Of a DNA stretch of 52,544 nt, positions 18,091 through 26,800 are shown in pieces (position 1 is the stretch's first letter; each line of letters starts with the position of its first letter). A program made the translations under genes and the position numbers. This DNA is from Candidatus Zixiibacteriota bacterium (GTDB taxonomy: Bacteria; RBG-13-66-14; B26-G2; WVWN01), in NCBI GenBank assembly GCA_030613505.1, contig JAUWLW010000018.1:1-52544 (forward strand), read 5' to 3'. The notes below the pieces were generated by a model. That model made no database searches, was not told the origin of the DNA, and worked only from the letters and a program-made list of their open reading frames with translations.

Positions 18091-18606
18091 ATGGCCGAGA
18101 GAACGGGGCTGGTTACGATGGGCGGCAACGCGGTGACGCTGGTCGGCGACGAGGTTAAGGTGGGCGACGAAGCGCCCGACTTCGTCGTCGTCGACAACGA
18201 CCTCAAGCCGGTCAACTTTTCGTCCTATCGCGGGAAGATATGCGTTATCGCCGCCGTACCGTCGTTGGACACGGAAGTGTGCTCGACCGAGACGCGTCGC
18301 TTCAACGTCGAGGCCGCGGGCCTGGGCGAAGACGTCGTCATCCTCACCGTAAGCATGGACCTTCCCTTCGCGCAGAAGCGTTGGTGCGGAGCGGCGGGCG
18401 TGGACCGCGTCGTTACGTTGTCGGACTACCGCGACGCTTCGTTCGGCCTTGCGTACGGCGTGCTCATCAAGGAAGTGCGCTTGCTGGCCCGGGCCGTCTT
18501 CGTCGTAGGCCGCGACGGCGTCGTACGCTACGTCGAGCTCGTGCCCGAGCTGGGCCAGGAGCCGAATTACGAGGCGGCGTTGGCCGCGGTCCGCGAGCTC
18601 GAGTAA
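18091..18606 (+). CDS. tpx: Thiol peroxidase (Tpx-type atypical 2-Cys peroxiredoxin)
   Basis: Peroxiredoxin reducing hydroperoxides with thioredoxin, 171 residues. The peroxidatic cysteine is C64 in the Tpx signature PSLDTEVCSTETRRFN, and the resolving cysteine is C99 in WCGAAG, the Tpx spacing. The N-terminal GNAVTLVGDEVKVGDEAPDF is family-typical. It has its own AT-rich promoter region and strong ribosome-binding site. Confidence 0.94.
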   Translation: MAERTGLVTMGGNAVTLVGDEVKVGDEAPDFVVVDNDLKPVNFSSYRGKICVIAAVPSLDTEVCSTETRRFNVEAAGLGEDVVILTVSMDLPFAQKRWCGAAGVDRVVTLSDYRDASFGLAYGVLIKEVRLLARAVFVVGRDGVVRYVELVPELGQEPNYEAALAAVRELE

Positions 18607-18654
18607 CATAGCCGGTAGCGTAGGCTGAAGGCCGCCGGCTTTGGGGGTATTTCC

Positions 18655-20064
18655 ATGCCCGAATATCGGACCGAACGGGACACGCTGGGCGAGGTGAAGG
18701 TACCCCGCGACGCGTATTGGGGCGCGCAGACGCAGCGCGCCGTCGAGAACTTTCCCATAAGCGGCTTGCGCCTCCCGCCGGCTTTCGTGGTGGCGCAGGC
18801 CGTCGTCAAGCGCGCCGCGGCCAAGGCCAATGGCGAGCGGGGCGTGCTGGACGAGAAGGGGGGCGGGGCGCTCGTCGCCGCCGCGGAGGAGGTCACGGCC
18901 GGGCGGTGGCTCGAGCAGTTCGTCGTGGACGTATTCCAGGCCGGCGCCGGCACGTCGCAGAACATGAACGCGAACGAAGTGCTGGCCAACCGCGCCGAGG
19001 AAATTTTGGGCGGGAAGCTCGGCGAGTACGAAACGGTTCACCCCAACGACCACGCCAACATGGCCCAGTCCACCAACGACACTTTTCACGCCGCCATCCA
19101 TATCTCGGCCTTCGTCGCCGTGCGCGAGCGGCTCCTGCCGGCCGCGGACGCGCTGGCCGCCGCCTTGGAGGAGAAGGCGTGCGAGTTCGACGACGTCGTG
19201 AAGTGCGGCCGCACCCACCTCCAGGACGCGGTGCCGCTGCGGCTGGGGCAGGAGTTCGGCGCGTACGCCGCGTCGGTCCGGGCCGGCCGCGCCCGCGTCG
19301 CCGCGGCGGCCGAAGAATTGAAGGACCTTTGCGTAGGCGGTACCGCCGTGGGAACGGGGTTAAACACGGCGCCGGGCTACAAGCCGTTGGTAATAAAATA
19401 TATAAACGAGGCGACCGACGGCGAATTTCGAACCGCGAACAATATCTTTGCTTGCATGCAATCACTGGACGCGGCGGCGGCGGCCTCCGGCGCGTTGAGG
19501 ACGCTGGCGACGAGCCTCGTCAAGATCGCCGACGACTTCCGCCTGCTCTCCTCCGGGCCCCGCACGGGCCTGGGGGAGCTGAAGCTGCCCGCGGTTCAAC
19601 CCGGCTCGTCGGCCATGCCCGGTAAAGTGAACCCGGTAATGGCCGAGATGCTCAATATGGTTTGCTTCCACGTAATGGGGTGCGACGCGGCCGTCGCGCA
19701 CGCAGCGAGGTCGGGACAGCTCGAGATTAACGTCATGATGCCGGTGGTCGCGTACAACTTGCTCCAGGCGATCGAAATCTTATCGCGGGGGATGGAGGCG
19801 TTTGCCGAGCGGTGCGTGGCGGGCGTCGAGGCCGACGCGGAGGTGTGCCGGCGGTACGCGGAGAGCAGCCCGGCGCTGGCGACGGCGCTTAGCCCGTATA
19901 TCGGGTACCGTCGCGCCGCGGAGCTCGCGCAGAGAGCGCTGAAGGAAAATAAATCCGTTCGCGAGCTGGCGATGGAGGAAAAGCTGCTCGGCGACGAGGA
20001 TTTGAGAAAAGTCCTGGACGTCAATAAAATGACCGAAGACCCCGACGCGGACAAGGACCGGTAA
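18655..20064 (+). CDS. fumC: Class II fumarase-family enzyme (probable fumarate hydratase)
   Basis: Member of the fumarase/aspartase superfamily, 469 residues, probably interconverting fumarate and malate in the cytoplasm. The superfamily signature GSSAMPGKVN is present, with VHPNDHANMAQSTNDTF and GRTHLQDAVPLRLGQEFG. The His in THLQDA is fumarase-like (aspartases usually have TQLQDA). Parts of the C-terminal half, such as SGQLEINVMMPV, resemble aspartase, so aspartate ammonia-lyase is the main alternative. The next two genes encode a 2-oxoacid:ferredoxin oxidoreductase, which favours a citric-acid-cycle role. Confidence 0.85.
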   Translation: MPEYRTERDTLGEVKVPRDAYWGAQTQRAVENFPISGLRLPPAFVVAQAVVKRAAAKANGERGVLDEKGGGALVAAAEEVTAGRWLEQFVVDVFQAGAGTSQNMNANEVLANRAEEILGGKLGEYETVHPNDHANMAQSTNDTFHAAIHISAFVAVRERLLPAADALAAALEEKACEFDDVVKCGRTHLQDAVPLRLGQEFGAYAASVRAGRARVAAAAEELKDLCVGGTAVGTGLNTAPGYKPLVIKYINEATDGEFRTANNIFACMQSLDAAAAASGALRTLATSLVKIADDFRLLSSGPRTGLGELKLPAVQPGSSAMPGKVNPVMAEMLNMVCFHVMGCDAAVAHAARSGQLEINVMMPVVAYNLLQAIEILSRGMEAFAERCVAGVEADAEVCRRYAESSPALATALSPYIGYRRAAELAQRALKENKSVRELAMEEKLLGDEDLRKVLDVNKMTEDPDADKDR

Positions 20065-20085
20065 ACGGGCGTAGAGGGGTAGGCT

Positions 20086-21768
20086 ATGGGCGAAAGAGAG
20101 TTGACCATCCTTATCGGCGGCGAGGCGGGGCAGGGCCTGGCGACGCTGGGGCCGATTCTCTGCAAGAGCCTCGTGCGCGCCGGCTACTACGTCGTCGTGA
20201 CGCAGAGCTACCAGTCGCGGATCCGGGGCGGCCATAACACCTTCGCCGTCCGGGCGAGCGTCGACGAGGTCGCCGCGTCGGGCGAGGCGGTGGACGTGCT
20301 GGCGGCGTTTAACGAAGAGACGGTGGGGCTGCACCGCGGCGAATTGACGCCGGCGGGAATAATAATCGCCGACGGAGCTTTCGGCGTCGAGGGCGAGGAC
20401 GTTTTAGCCGTACCCTATGAGGAGCTGGCGGAAGGCCGGTACCGCAACGTCGCGGCGTTGGGCGTAGTCGCCTGTTTGGTCGGCCTCGACGAAGAGCTCG
20501 TGGCCGGCGTCGTCGAAGGGTATTTCGGTAAGAAGGGCAAGGCGGTGGCGGAGAACCGCGAGGCCCTCGCGAAGGCGTTCGCGTGGGCCGGGGCTCTGGA
20601 GCCGCGGTACCGTAGGCCGCTGGCGGCCGTCGAAAGGCCGGCCGAACGGTTGACGTTGAACGGCAATCAGGCCATCGCGTTGGGGGCGGTATCGGCGGGC
20701 GCGAAATTTTGCGCGTTCTATCCCATGACGCCGTCGACGTCGATACCGCTGACGCTCGTCGTGCACGCCGAGGAAATGGGCCTCGTCGTGGAGCAGGCCG
20801 AGGACGAGATAGCGGCTATCAATATGGCGTTGGGGGCGTCGTACGCCGGCGCGCCGAGCATGGTGGCCACGTCCGGCGGCGGCTTCGCGTTGATGGTGGA
20901 AGGCGTGAGCCTGGCGGGGATGACGGAGACGCCGGTGGTCGTCGTCGTCGCGCAGCGGCCCGGCCCCGCCACCGGCCTGCCGACGCGCACCGAGCAGGCG
21001 GACCTCGAATTCGTCCTGCGCGCGGGGCACGGCGAGTTCCCGCGGGCGGTCTTCGCGCCGGGCGACGTAGAGGAATGCTTCCACCTCACGCGGAAAGCGC
21101 TCGAGCTCGCGCAAAAGTTCCAGGGGCCGGCGTTCGTGCTGACGGACCAGTTCCTCGCCGATTCTTTCCGCGCCGTCGAGCCCTTCGACGTCGACGGCCT
21201 ACCGCCCGTAGGTTCGTACGCGGCGCCGGCCGAGTTCGCCGAGCCGTACGCGCGCTACGCCGCGGCCGAGAGCGGCGTCTCGCCGCGGCTCCTGCCGGGT
21301 ATGAGCCGCAACCTGGTAGTAGTGGACAGCGACGAGCATACCGAGGACGGCCACCTTACGGAGGACCTCGACGCCCGCGTACGCCAGGTGGAAAAACGGC
21401 GCCGCAAGGAGAACGGCATCCGGGCGGAGGTCGTGCCACCGGTATACGAAGGTCCGGCGAAAGCGGAGGTTCTCCTCGTGGGGTGGGGCTCGAGCAAGGG
21501 CGCCGTCGCGGAGGCGGCGGCCGATCTCGGAGGGAACGGCGCGAAGGCCGCGACGCTTCACTTCCCGCAGGTATGGCCTTTAGTCCCCGAGCAATTCGTA
21601 GAACGCTTAAGGGAGGCGAAGCGGGTAGTCTGCGTCGAGGGCAACGCGACCGGCCAGCTGGCGCGGCTCATTCGGGCCGAGACGGGTTTCGAAGTCGGCG
21701 AGCGCGTAAGCCGGTACGACGGCCTACCGCTCACGCCCGAATATATTTTACGCGAACTTAAAACGTGA
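20086..21768 (+). CDS. korA: 2-oxoacid:ferredoxin oxidoreductase, fused gamma-alpha subunit
   Basis: Subunit of a thiamine-diphosphate enzyme that oxidises or reductively makes a 2-oxoacid with coenzyme A and ferredoxin, 560 residues. Residues 1 to about 185 are the gamma domain (GGEAGQG at 11-17; SYQSRIRGGHNTFAVR). The alpha domain follows (LNGNQAIALGAVSAGAKF, YPMTPSTSIP, ATSGGGFALMVEGVSLAGM). This two-gene gamma-alpha plus beta layout is common for 2-oxoglutarate:ferredoxin oxidoreductases, but the substrate is inferred. The ATG follows AGAGGGGTAGG. The beta subunit is the next gene. Confidence 0.9.
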   Translation: MGERELTILIGGEAGQGLATLGPILCKSLVRAGYYVVVTQSYQSRIRGGHNTFAVRASVDEVAASGEAVDVLAAFNEETVGLHRGELTPAGIIIADGAFGVEGEDVLAVPYEELAEGRYRNVAALGVVACLVGLDEELVAGVVEGYFGKKGKAVAENREALAKAFAWAGALEPRYRRPLAAVERPAERLTLNGNQAIALGAVSAGAKFCAFYPMTPSTSIPLTLVVHAEEMGLVVEQAEDEIAAINMALGASYAGAPSMVATSGGGFALMVEGVSLAGMTETPVVVVVAQRPGPATGLPTRTEQADLEFVLRAGHGEFPRAVFAPGDVEECFHLTRKALELAQKFQGPAFVLTDQFLADSFRAVEPFDVDGLPPVGSYAAPAEFAEPYARYAAAESGVSPRLLPGMSRNLVVVDSDEHTEDGHLTEDLDARVRQVEKRRRKENGIRAEVVPPVYEGPAKAEVLLVGWGSSKGAVAEAAADLGGNGAKAATLHFPQVWPLVPEQFVERLREAKRVVCVEGNATGQLARLIRAETGFEVGERVSRYDGLPLTPEYILRELKT

Positions 21769-21791
21769 TATAAAACGGGGCGGGATAGCCT

Positions 21792-22643
21792 ATGGTGAAA
21801 TTAGAGGATTACGGAAAGTACGAGACGGCGTGGTGCCCGGGCTGCGGCAACTTCGCCATCGTCGAGGCGGTGAAGAAGGCGTTGGTAGCCTCGGCGCTCG
21901 AGCCGCACCAGGTGCTCTTCGTCTCGGGCATAGGCCAGGCGGCGAAGGCGCCGCACTATCTGAACGCCAACGTCTTCAACGGCCTGCACGGCCGCTCGCT
22001 GCCCGTGGCCACCGGCGCCAGGCTTGCCAACCCGGACCTTAAAGTAATCGTCCAGAGCGGCGACGGCTGCAACTACGGCGAGGGCGGCAACCACCTGCTG
22101 GCGGCGATACGGCGCAACGTCGACGTTACGACGCTCGTCCACGATAACCTGGTCTACGGCTTGACGAAGGGCCAGGCCAGCCCAACCTCCGAGGAGGGCT
22201 TCGTAACCAAGGCGCAGCCCCACGGCCCCACCGCGGAGCCGTTCAACGCCATAGCCGTCGCCGTCGCTATGGGCGCGTCGTTCGTGGCGCGCGGCTTCTC
22301 GGGCGAGACGGACCACCTGGCTGGCCTGATCGAACAGGCCATAGCCTGGCGGGGCTTCTCGCTCGTCGACATCTTACACCCGTGCGTTTCGTTCAATAAG
22401 GTGAACACCTTCGCCTGGTTCAAGAAGAGGTGTTACCCGCTGCCCGCCGACTACGACCCGACGGATTTCGACGCCGCGATGCAAAAAGCATACGAATGGG
22501 ACGAGCGCATCCCGCTGGGCGTGGTTTACCGCAAGGAGAGGGACCCGTTCGAGACGCGCTTCGCGCCGACGGCTCGAGGGCCGCTCGCCGGGCAGGAAGT
22601 CGACCGCGCGGCGCTGGCGAAGGTTTTGGAAAGGTACGCGTAG
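21792..22643 (+). CDS. korB: 2-oxoacid:ferredoxin oxidoreductase, beta subunit
   Basis: Thiamine-diphosphate-binding subunit, 283 residues. C15/C18 (WCPGCGNF) begin the iron-sulfur ligand set, and the TPP motif GDGCNYGEGGNH (from residue 90) has Cys where GDGD is more usual. HPCVSFNKVNTFAWFKKR near residue 195 is typical of this subunit. It is 23 bases after the gamma-alpha gene. Together they link ferredoxin to 2-oxoglutarate or a related 2-oxoacid. Confidence 0.9.
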   Translation: MVKLEDYGKYETAWCPGCGNFAIVEAVKKALVASALEPHQVLFVSGIGQAAKAPHYLNANVFNGLHGRSLPVATGARLANPDLKVIVQSGDGCNYGEGGNHLLAAIRRNVDVTTLVHDNLVYGLTKGQASPTSEEGFVTKAQPHGPTAEPFNAIAVAVAMGASFVARGFSGETDHLAGLIEQAIAWRGFSLVDILHPCVSFNKVNTFAWFKKRCYPLPADYDPTDFDAAMQKAYEWDERIPLGVVYRKERDPFETRFAPTARGPLAGQEVDRAALAKVLERYA

Positions 22644-22696
22644 CGGCGGTTTAGATCGGGCGCGGCTCGAGCCGAAGGCGAAAGGATAGTGATGTT

Positions 22697-23197
22697 ATGG
22701 CGCCGTTGAACCTGAAAAAGTACAAGATGGAAGACGTACTCCTCACGGCGATGAAGGCGGAGGTGGACGCGCGAGAAGTGTACCGCAAGCTGGCGGCGGG
22801 CGTGCATAACGCCATGCTCAAGGACCGCCTCGAGTTCCTCGCCGCCGAGGAGGAGAAGCACCGCGGTTTCTTCGAGGCGCAGTTTCATAAAGATTTTCCC
22901 GATAAGAAAATCTGCCTGCCCGAGAAGGGAGTGGTCCCGCTCCCGGAGGTCAAACTCGAGGGGGAGGATACGCCGCTGAGCCGGGTATTGGAGCAGGGGA
23001 TGGACGCCGAGCTCGCGGCGTACGACTTCTACCGCGGCATCGCCGGCCTATATGCCGACGAGGCGACGCGAAATATGATATTCTACGTCGCGTCGATGGA
23101 GATGGGCCACTACCGCCTCCTCGAGATCGAGCGCGAGAACGCCGAGCAGTTCGAGGTCTTCGAGGTGTCGTGGCCCGACATTCACGTAGGGCCATAA
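22697..23197 (+). CDS. Ferritin-like diiron-domain protein
   Basis: A 166-residue four-helix protein of the rubrerythrin-like diiron group, without a rubredoxin domain. Two EExxH-like helix pairs are visible: EVDAREVYRKLA with FLAAEEEKHRGFFEA, and GMDAELAAYDFYRGIA with ASMEMGHYRLLEIERENAE. Roles in this group include peroxide reduction and iron handling; none can be assigned. It follows the oxidoreductase genes by 53 bases and precedes an FNR-like site. Confidence 0.8.
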   Translation: MAPLNLKKYKMEDVLLTAMKAEVDAREVYRKLAAGVHNAMLKDRLEFLAAEEEKHRGFFEAQFHKDFPDKKICLPEKGVVPLPEVKLEGEDTPLSRVLEQGMDAELAAYDFYRGIAGLYADEATRNMIFYVASMEMGHYRLLEIERENAEQFEVFEVSWPDIHVGP

Positions 23198-23200
23198 CGT

Positions 23201-23214
23201 TTGATTTAAGTCAA
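23201..23214. promoter_or_regulatory. FNR/CRP-family-like binding site
   Basis: TTGAT-TTAA-GTCAA differs from the FNR-type consensus TTGAT-N4-ATCAA at one base. It lies four bases after the preceding gene and about 110 bases before the desulfoferrodoxin start, a distance suitable for an upstream activator site. No FNR-family regulator is encoded in the window. Confidence 0.5.
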
Positions 23215-23325
23215 AGCGCGGGAGTGCACGGCGTGGTATGGTGTGGGCGTCGTCAAGTGTCGCGGGTTTTCTCGCGAGGAAATAGGACGAAGTCGATAAC
23301 GTATTAGAAAAAAAGGGGCATCGAA

Positions 23326-23700
23326 ATGGCCGAGAGATTACAGATCTACAAGTGCGAGCTGTGCGGTAATATCGTCGAGGTGCTGCACGGCGGCGCCGGC
23401 GAGCTGGTGTGCTGCGGCGAGGCCATGAAGCTCTACGAGGAGAACGCGACGGACGCCGCGGTGGAGAAGCACGTCCCGGTGAGCGAGCCGGCCGAGCACG
23501 GCATCAAGGTCAGCGTCGGCAGCGTCGCCCACCCGATGGAGGAGGAGCATTACATCGAGTGGATCGAGGTCGTCGCCGACGGCAAGGCGTACCGCGAGTT
23601 CCTGAAGCCGGGCGACGCCCCCGAGGCCGCGTTCTGCGTCGACGCCGAGAACGTAACGCTCCGCGAATACTGCAACGTACACGGCTTGTGGAAAGGGTAG
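23326..23700 (+). CDS. dfx: Desulfoferrodoxin (two-iron superoxide reductase)
   Basis: Reduces superoxide to peroxide without making oxygen, 124 residues. The N-terminal desulforedoxin centre has C10, C13, C29 and C30. The catalytic iron site is complete: H49, H69, H75, C116 and H119, with the conserved E47-K48 pair before H49. Electrons usually come from rubredoxin, which is encoded downstream at 28504-29396. The peroxide formed would be handled by the rubrerythrins and Tpx of the same island. Confidence 0.96.
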   Translation: MAERLQIYKCELCGNIVEVLHGGAGELVCCGEAMKLYEENATDAAVEKHVPVSEPAEHGIKVSVGSVAHPMEEEHYIEWIEVVADGKAYREFLKPGDAPEAAFCVDAENVTLREYCNVHGLWKG

Positions 23701-23742
23701 CGCCGTCGGCGTTACCCGAGCCGCTAAAGCGAGGAGGCCGAA

Positions 23743-24162
23743 TTGGTCGACGCGAAGGACAACGTGGCGTTGGATACGGGAACGCTTACCGCGGAACAGG
23801 TTAACCTGATATTGAAGCATCTGCCGGTCGACGTCACCTTCGTAGACGAGGAGGACACCGTAAGGTATTATTCGGCCACGGCGGAACGAATATTTCCGCG
23901 GAGCCCGGCCGTAATAGGCCGGACGATACAGAACTGCCACCCCCCGAAGAGCCTCCACGCCGTCAACCGACTACTGGAGGAATTCAAAGCCGGCGAGAGA
24001 GACGTCGCGGAGTTTTGGATACGGCAGGGTGAGAAGTTCGTGCACATCCGATATTTCGCCCTGCGCGACGTCGACGGTAACTACCGCGGAACGATGGAGG
24101 TTAGTCAGGAGGTATCCGGCGTCCGCGCGCTGGAGGGCGAGCGCCGGCTCCTCGATTCGTAA
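23743..24162 (+). CDS. Stand-alone PAS-domain protein (DUF438 C-terminal type)
   Basis: A 139-residue protein from TTG 23743 behind GAGGAGG. Almost the whole chain is one PAS-like domain: LKHLPVDVTFVDEEDTVRYY, then RIFPRSPAVIGRTIQNCHPP, AEFWIRQGEKFVHIRYFALR, and GTMEVSQEVSGV. This text resembles the PAS part of DUF438 proteins, but the DUF438 and hemerythrin parts are missing, as is any output domain. A cofactor-bound redox sensor acting on a partner is possible but unproven. It sits between desulfoferrodoxin and ferritin. Confidence 0.8.
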   Translation: MVDAKDNVALDTGTLTAEQVNLILKHLPVDVTFVDEEDTVRYYSATAERIFPRSPAVIGRTIQNCHPPKSLHAVNRLLEEFKAGERDVAEFWIRQGEKFVHIRYFALRDVDGNYRGTMEVSQEVSGVRALEGERRLLDS

Positions 24163-24213
24163 ACGTCTTGCCAAGGGGCCGCGAATTAGTTTTTTACGGA
24201 GAGGTTGATATCT

Positions 24214-24717
24214 ATGCTGAGCGACAAGATGCAAGAGGCCCTCAACGGCCAGCTCGTCGCCGAGCTCTACTCGGCGTACCTGTACTTATCCATGGCGGCG
24301 TACTTCGACGCCGCGGACCTCCCCGGCTTCGCCAACTGGATGCGGGTCCAGGCGCAGGAGGAAGTCACCCACGGCATGAAGTTCTACAGTTACGTGTATG
24401 AGCGGAACGGCCGCGTCGTACTCGGTCCTATTGACGGGCCCCCCACGGATTGGGACTCGCCGGCCGCGGCCTTCGAGCACGTCTTAGCCCACGAGCGTAA
24501 GGTAACGGGGCTCATCGGCGGCTTGGTGAAACTCGCCGTGGAAGAGAAGGACCAAGCAACCGGCTACTTCCTGCAGTGGTTCGTGGAGGAGCAGGTAGAA
24601 GAGGAAGAGTCCGCGGAGGCCGTATTGCGGAAAGTCGTGGAGGCGGGTGCCGAGCCGTCCGCGCTCGACGGCGAGCTGGGGGCGCGGGTATTCAAGCCGC
24701 CCGCGGCTTCCTCCTAA
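24214..24717 (+). CDS. ftnA: Ferritin (non-haem iron-storage protein)
   Basis: Classic bacterial ferritin, 167 residues from ATG 24214; the upstream TTG 24205 overlaps GGAGAGG, so the ATG is preferred. Ferroxidase-centre text is visible: [40 protein letters not shown], and [20 protein letters not shown]. It oxidises ferrous iron and stores it in a 24-subunit shell, limiting Fenton chemistry, which fits its neighbours. Confidence 0.95.
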   Translation: MLSDKMQEALNGQLVAELYSAYLYLSMAAYFDAADLPGFANWMRVQAQEEVTHGMKFYSYVYERNGRVVLGPIDGPPTDWDSPAAAFEHVLAHERKVTGLIGGLVKLAVEEKDQATGYFLQWFVEEQVEEEESAEAVLRKVVEAGAEPSALDGELGARVFKPPAASS

Positions 24718-24749
24718 GGCCGGGTCATATTAACCGCCGGAGGTAAACG

Positions 24750-25253
24750 ATGAACGTCGAGGAAGCGCTCAAAACGGCGCTCGAGTTCGAGCACAACGTC
24801 CGCGACGCGTACCGTGAGATGGCCGAAACAGCCGGAAGCGACGTCGGCCGCAAGGTCTTCGGCGTCTTGGCCAACGAAGAGCAACATCACGTCGAGTACC
24901 TGGAGAGCCGCCTGAGCGAGTGGCGGCGGACGGGCGCCGTAACGGCCGAGGGGCTGGAGACCGCGGTCCCGCGCCGGGCGGCGATCGAAGAGGGCGTTAC
25001 GAAGCTCGCGAAGGAAGCCGCCGGCGAGACGCGCGGCGGCGAGGTCGAGATGCTGCGGCGGGCCCTCCATATGGAGACGGAGGCCGGCGAATTCTACAAA
25101 CGTATGGTCGAAGAGCTGCCGGAAGAGGCGAGGCCGCTGTTCGCCCGCTTCGTCGAGATCGAGGACGGCCACGCCGCCATCGTCCAGGCCGAGCTCGACT
25201 ACGCGAGCGGCTCGGGCTTCATGTTCGATTTCCGCGATTTCGAAATGGTTTGA
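24750..25253 (+). CDS. Ferritin-like diiron-domain protein
   Basis: A 167-residue rubrerythrin-type four-helix protein without a rubredoxin domain. EFEHNVRDAYREMAE and LANEEQHHVEYLESRL give the first metal-ligand pair; HMETEAGEFYKRMVEE and EIEDGHAAIVQAEL the second. The C-terminus is aromatic (FMFDFRDFEMV). It differs clearly from the gene at 22697, so the island holds two unlike members of this group. Peroxidase or iron-handling roles are possible. Confidence 0.8.
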   Translation: MNVEEALKTALEFEHNVRDAYREMAETAGSDVGRKVFGVLANEEQHHVEYLESRLSEWRRTGAVTAEGLETAVPRRAAIEEGVTKLAKEAAGETRGGEVEMLRRALHMETEAGEFYKRMVEELPEEARPLFARFVEIEDGHAAIVQAELDYASGSGFMFDFRDFEMV

Positions 25254-25294
25254 TAACCCTAAAAATTATGCCCAAAGCGAGGAGTTAAGCGAAT

Positions 25295-25795
25295 ATGGCC
25301 ACGACCGAGGAAAACCTCAAGGACGCGTTCGCCGGCGAGAGCCAGGCCAACCGGAAATATCTCGCATTCGCCCAAAAGGCGGAGCAGGACGGATTGCCCG
25401 AGGTCGCCAGGCTCTTCCGCGCCGTCGCGGAGGCGGAGACGGTACACGCCATGGCGCACCTCCGCCAGATGAAAGTGGTGAAATCGACGGCCGAGAATCT
25501 GGAGGCGGCGAAGGCGGGCGAGACGTACGAGTACACGGAGATGTACCCGCCCATGGTGGAAACCGCGGAGGCGGAGAGCAGCCCGGCCGCGGCTACGTTC
25601 AAGTTCGCGTTGGCCGCGGAGGAACGTCACGCCAAGCTGTACGGCGAGGCGCTGGAGGCCGTGAAAGCGGGCCGCGATATCGAGACCGGCGGCATCTACT
25701 TCTGCCCGGTATGCGGCAACGTCGTCTTCGGCAAGGCCGAGGCGCCGTGCGAGATATGCAACACCGCGGCCGATAAGTTCGTCGAGATGAGTTAA
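25295..25795 (+). CDS. Second rubrerythrin
   Basis: A 166-residue rubrerythrin. The diiron domain has [20 protein letters not shown], then EAETVHAMAHL and ALAAEERHAKLYGEAL. The C-terminal rubredoxin-like domain has CPVCG and CEICNT. It is shorter and differs from the copy at 16642, resembling the short rubrerythrins of other anaerobes. Spacing of 41 bases from the previous gene suggests one transcript. Confidence 0.94.
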   Translation: MATTEENLKDAFAGESQANRKYLAFAQKAEQDGLPEVARLFRAVAEAETVHAMAHLRQMKVVKSTAENLEAAKAGETYEYTEMYPPMVETAEAESSPAAATFKFALAAEERHAKLYGEALEAVKAGRDIETGGIYFCPVCGNVVFGKAEAPCEICNTAADKFVEMS

Positions 25796-25856
25796 CGCCG
25801 CCGGCCGCGGCGCTAACGCTTAATATAAGGGGTAGTCTTGGTCCGGGAGTCGCGTT

Positions 25857-26414
25857 ATGCCTTGGATTAAGGTGATAGGCGAAGACGAGGCCGAGGGCGC
25901 CGTCCGCGACGCGTACGACGACGTCATCCGCACCCGCGGGAAGCTCTCCAATATAATGACGGTCCAGAGCTTGAACGCCGAGGCGATGGCGAAGCACCTC
26001 GAGCTCTACCTGACGCTGATGTTCGGCGACTCGGCCTTGAGCCGGCTCGAGCGCGAATTAATCGCCGTCGTGGTCTCCTCCGCCAACCGCTGCGAGTACT
26101 GCGTCAACCACCATGCCGAACCGCTGCGTTTTTACTGGAAGGACGACGAGCGCGTCGACGCCGTGATAACGGACTGGCGCGAGGCGCCGCTTTCGGCGCG
26201 CGAGCGGGCGTTGGCGGCGTACGCCGACAAGTTGACGCGGGCCCCGGGCGACGTGACGGAGGGGGACGTCGCCGCGTTGCGCGCCCGGGGCCTTTCCGAC
26301 CGCGACATTCTGGACGTCAATATGATTACGGCCTATTTCAACTTCGTGACCCGTATCGCCGCGGGCTTGGGCGTGGAATATTTGCCGGAGGAAGTCCGCG
26401 GCTACAAGACGTGA
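25857..26414 (+). CDS. AhpD/carboxymuconolactone decarboxylase-like peroxidase-related protein
   Basis: A 185-residue protein of the AhpD-like alpha-helical group (the 'uncharacterised peroxidase-related enzyme' type). The redox motif is CEYCVNHH within SSANRCEYCVNHHAEPLRFY, the CxxC-x2-H arrangement of AhpD. The C-terminal half shows DILDVNMITAYFNFVTRIA. Members are proposed to reduce peroxides or peroxiredoxin partners; here Tpx is a candidate partner by context only. Confidence 0.85.
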   Translation: MPWIKVIGEDEAEGAVRDAYDDVIRTRGKLSNIMTVQSLNAEAMAKHLELYLTLMFGDSALSRLERELIAVVVSSANRCEYCVNHHAEPLRFYWKDDERVDAVITDWREAPLSARERALAAYADKLTRAPGDVTEGDVAALRARGLSDRDILDVNMITAYFNFVTRIAAGLGVEYLPEEVRGYKT

Positions 26415-26427
26415 GGGTGGTGCACGC

Positions 26428-26784
26428 GTGGCCGAGAGCGAAATCGAGAAGTTCGAAGCGGAGCGCGAGGAGCTGAACCGCCTCGTCCTCGAGCGCGCCG
26501 GCAAAGAGATGAAGCGCTTCTTCAACGTCGACGCCGGCGTCTACCGCGACGGCGCGCTGCCGGCCAAGGTGAAGGAGCTGCTCGGTTTGGTATCGTCGCT
26601 CGTCCTGCGCTGCGACGATTGCGTCACGCACCACCTTACGCGCTGCAACGAGGAGGGCGTGACCGACGGCGAGCTGGAGGAGGCGCTCGCGGTGGGGCTG
26701 GTCGTCGGCGGCTCTGTCACGATGCCGCACCTGAGGCGCGCCTTCCGCGTGTGGGACGAGCTGAAGGGCGAAGGCCGAACCTAA
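26428..26784 (+). CDS. Carboxymuconolactone decarboxylase-family protein
   Basis: A 118-residue member of the same alpha-helical family, from GTG 26428, 13 bases after the larger AhpD-like gene. The motif LRCDDCVTHHLTRC carries CxxC-x2-H, and VGLVVGGSVTMPHLRRAF is the following helix. Such proteins often assemble as hexamers and are usually redox active when CxxC is present. The substrate is unknown. Confidence 0.85.
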   Translation: MAESEIEKFEAEREELNRLVLERAGKEMKRFFNVDAGVYRDGALPAKVKELLGLVSSLVLRCDDCVTHHLTRCNEEGVTDGELEEALAVGLVVGGSVTMPHLRRAFRVWDELKGEGRT

Positions 26785-26800
26785 AGAGAGGACGAACGTT

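Noticed and set aside
20086-22643. Pyruvate:ferredoxin oxidoreductase
   Set aside because: The fused gamma-alpha plus beta layout without delta or fused ferredoxin domains fits the 2-oxoglutarate type better, though the substrate remains inferred.
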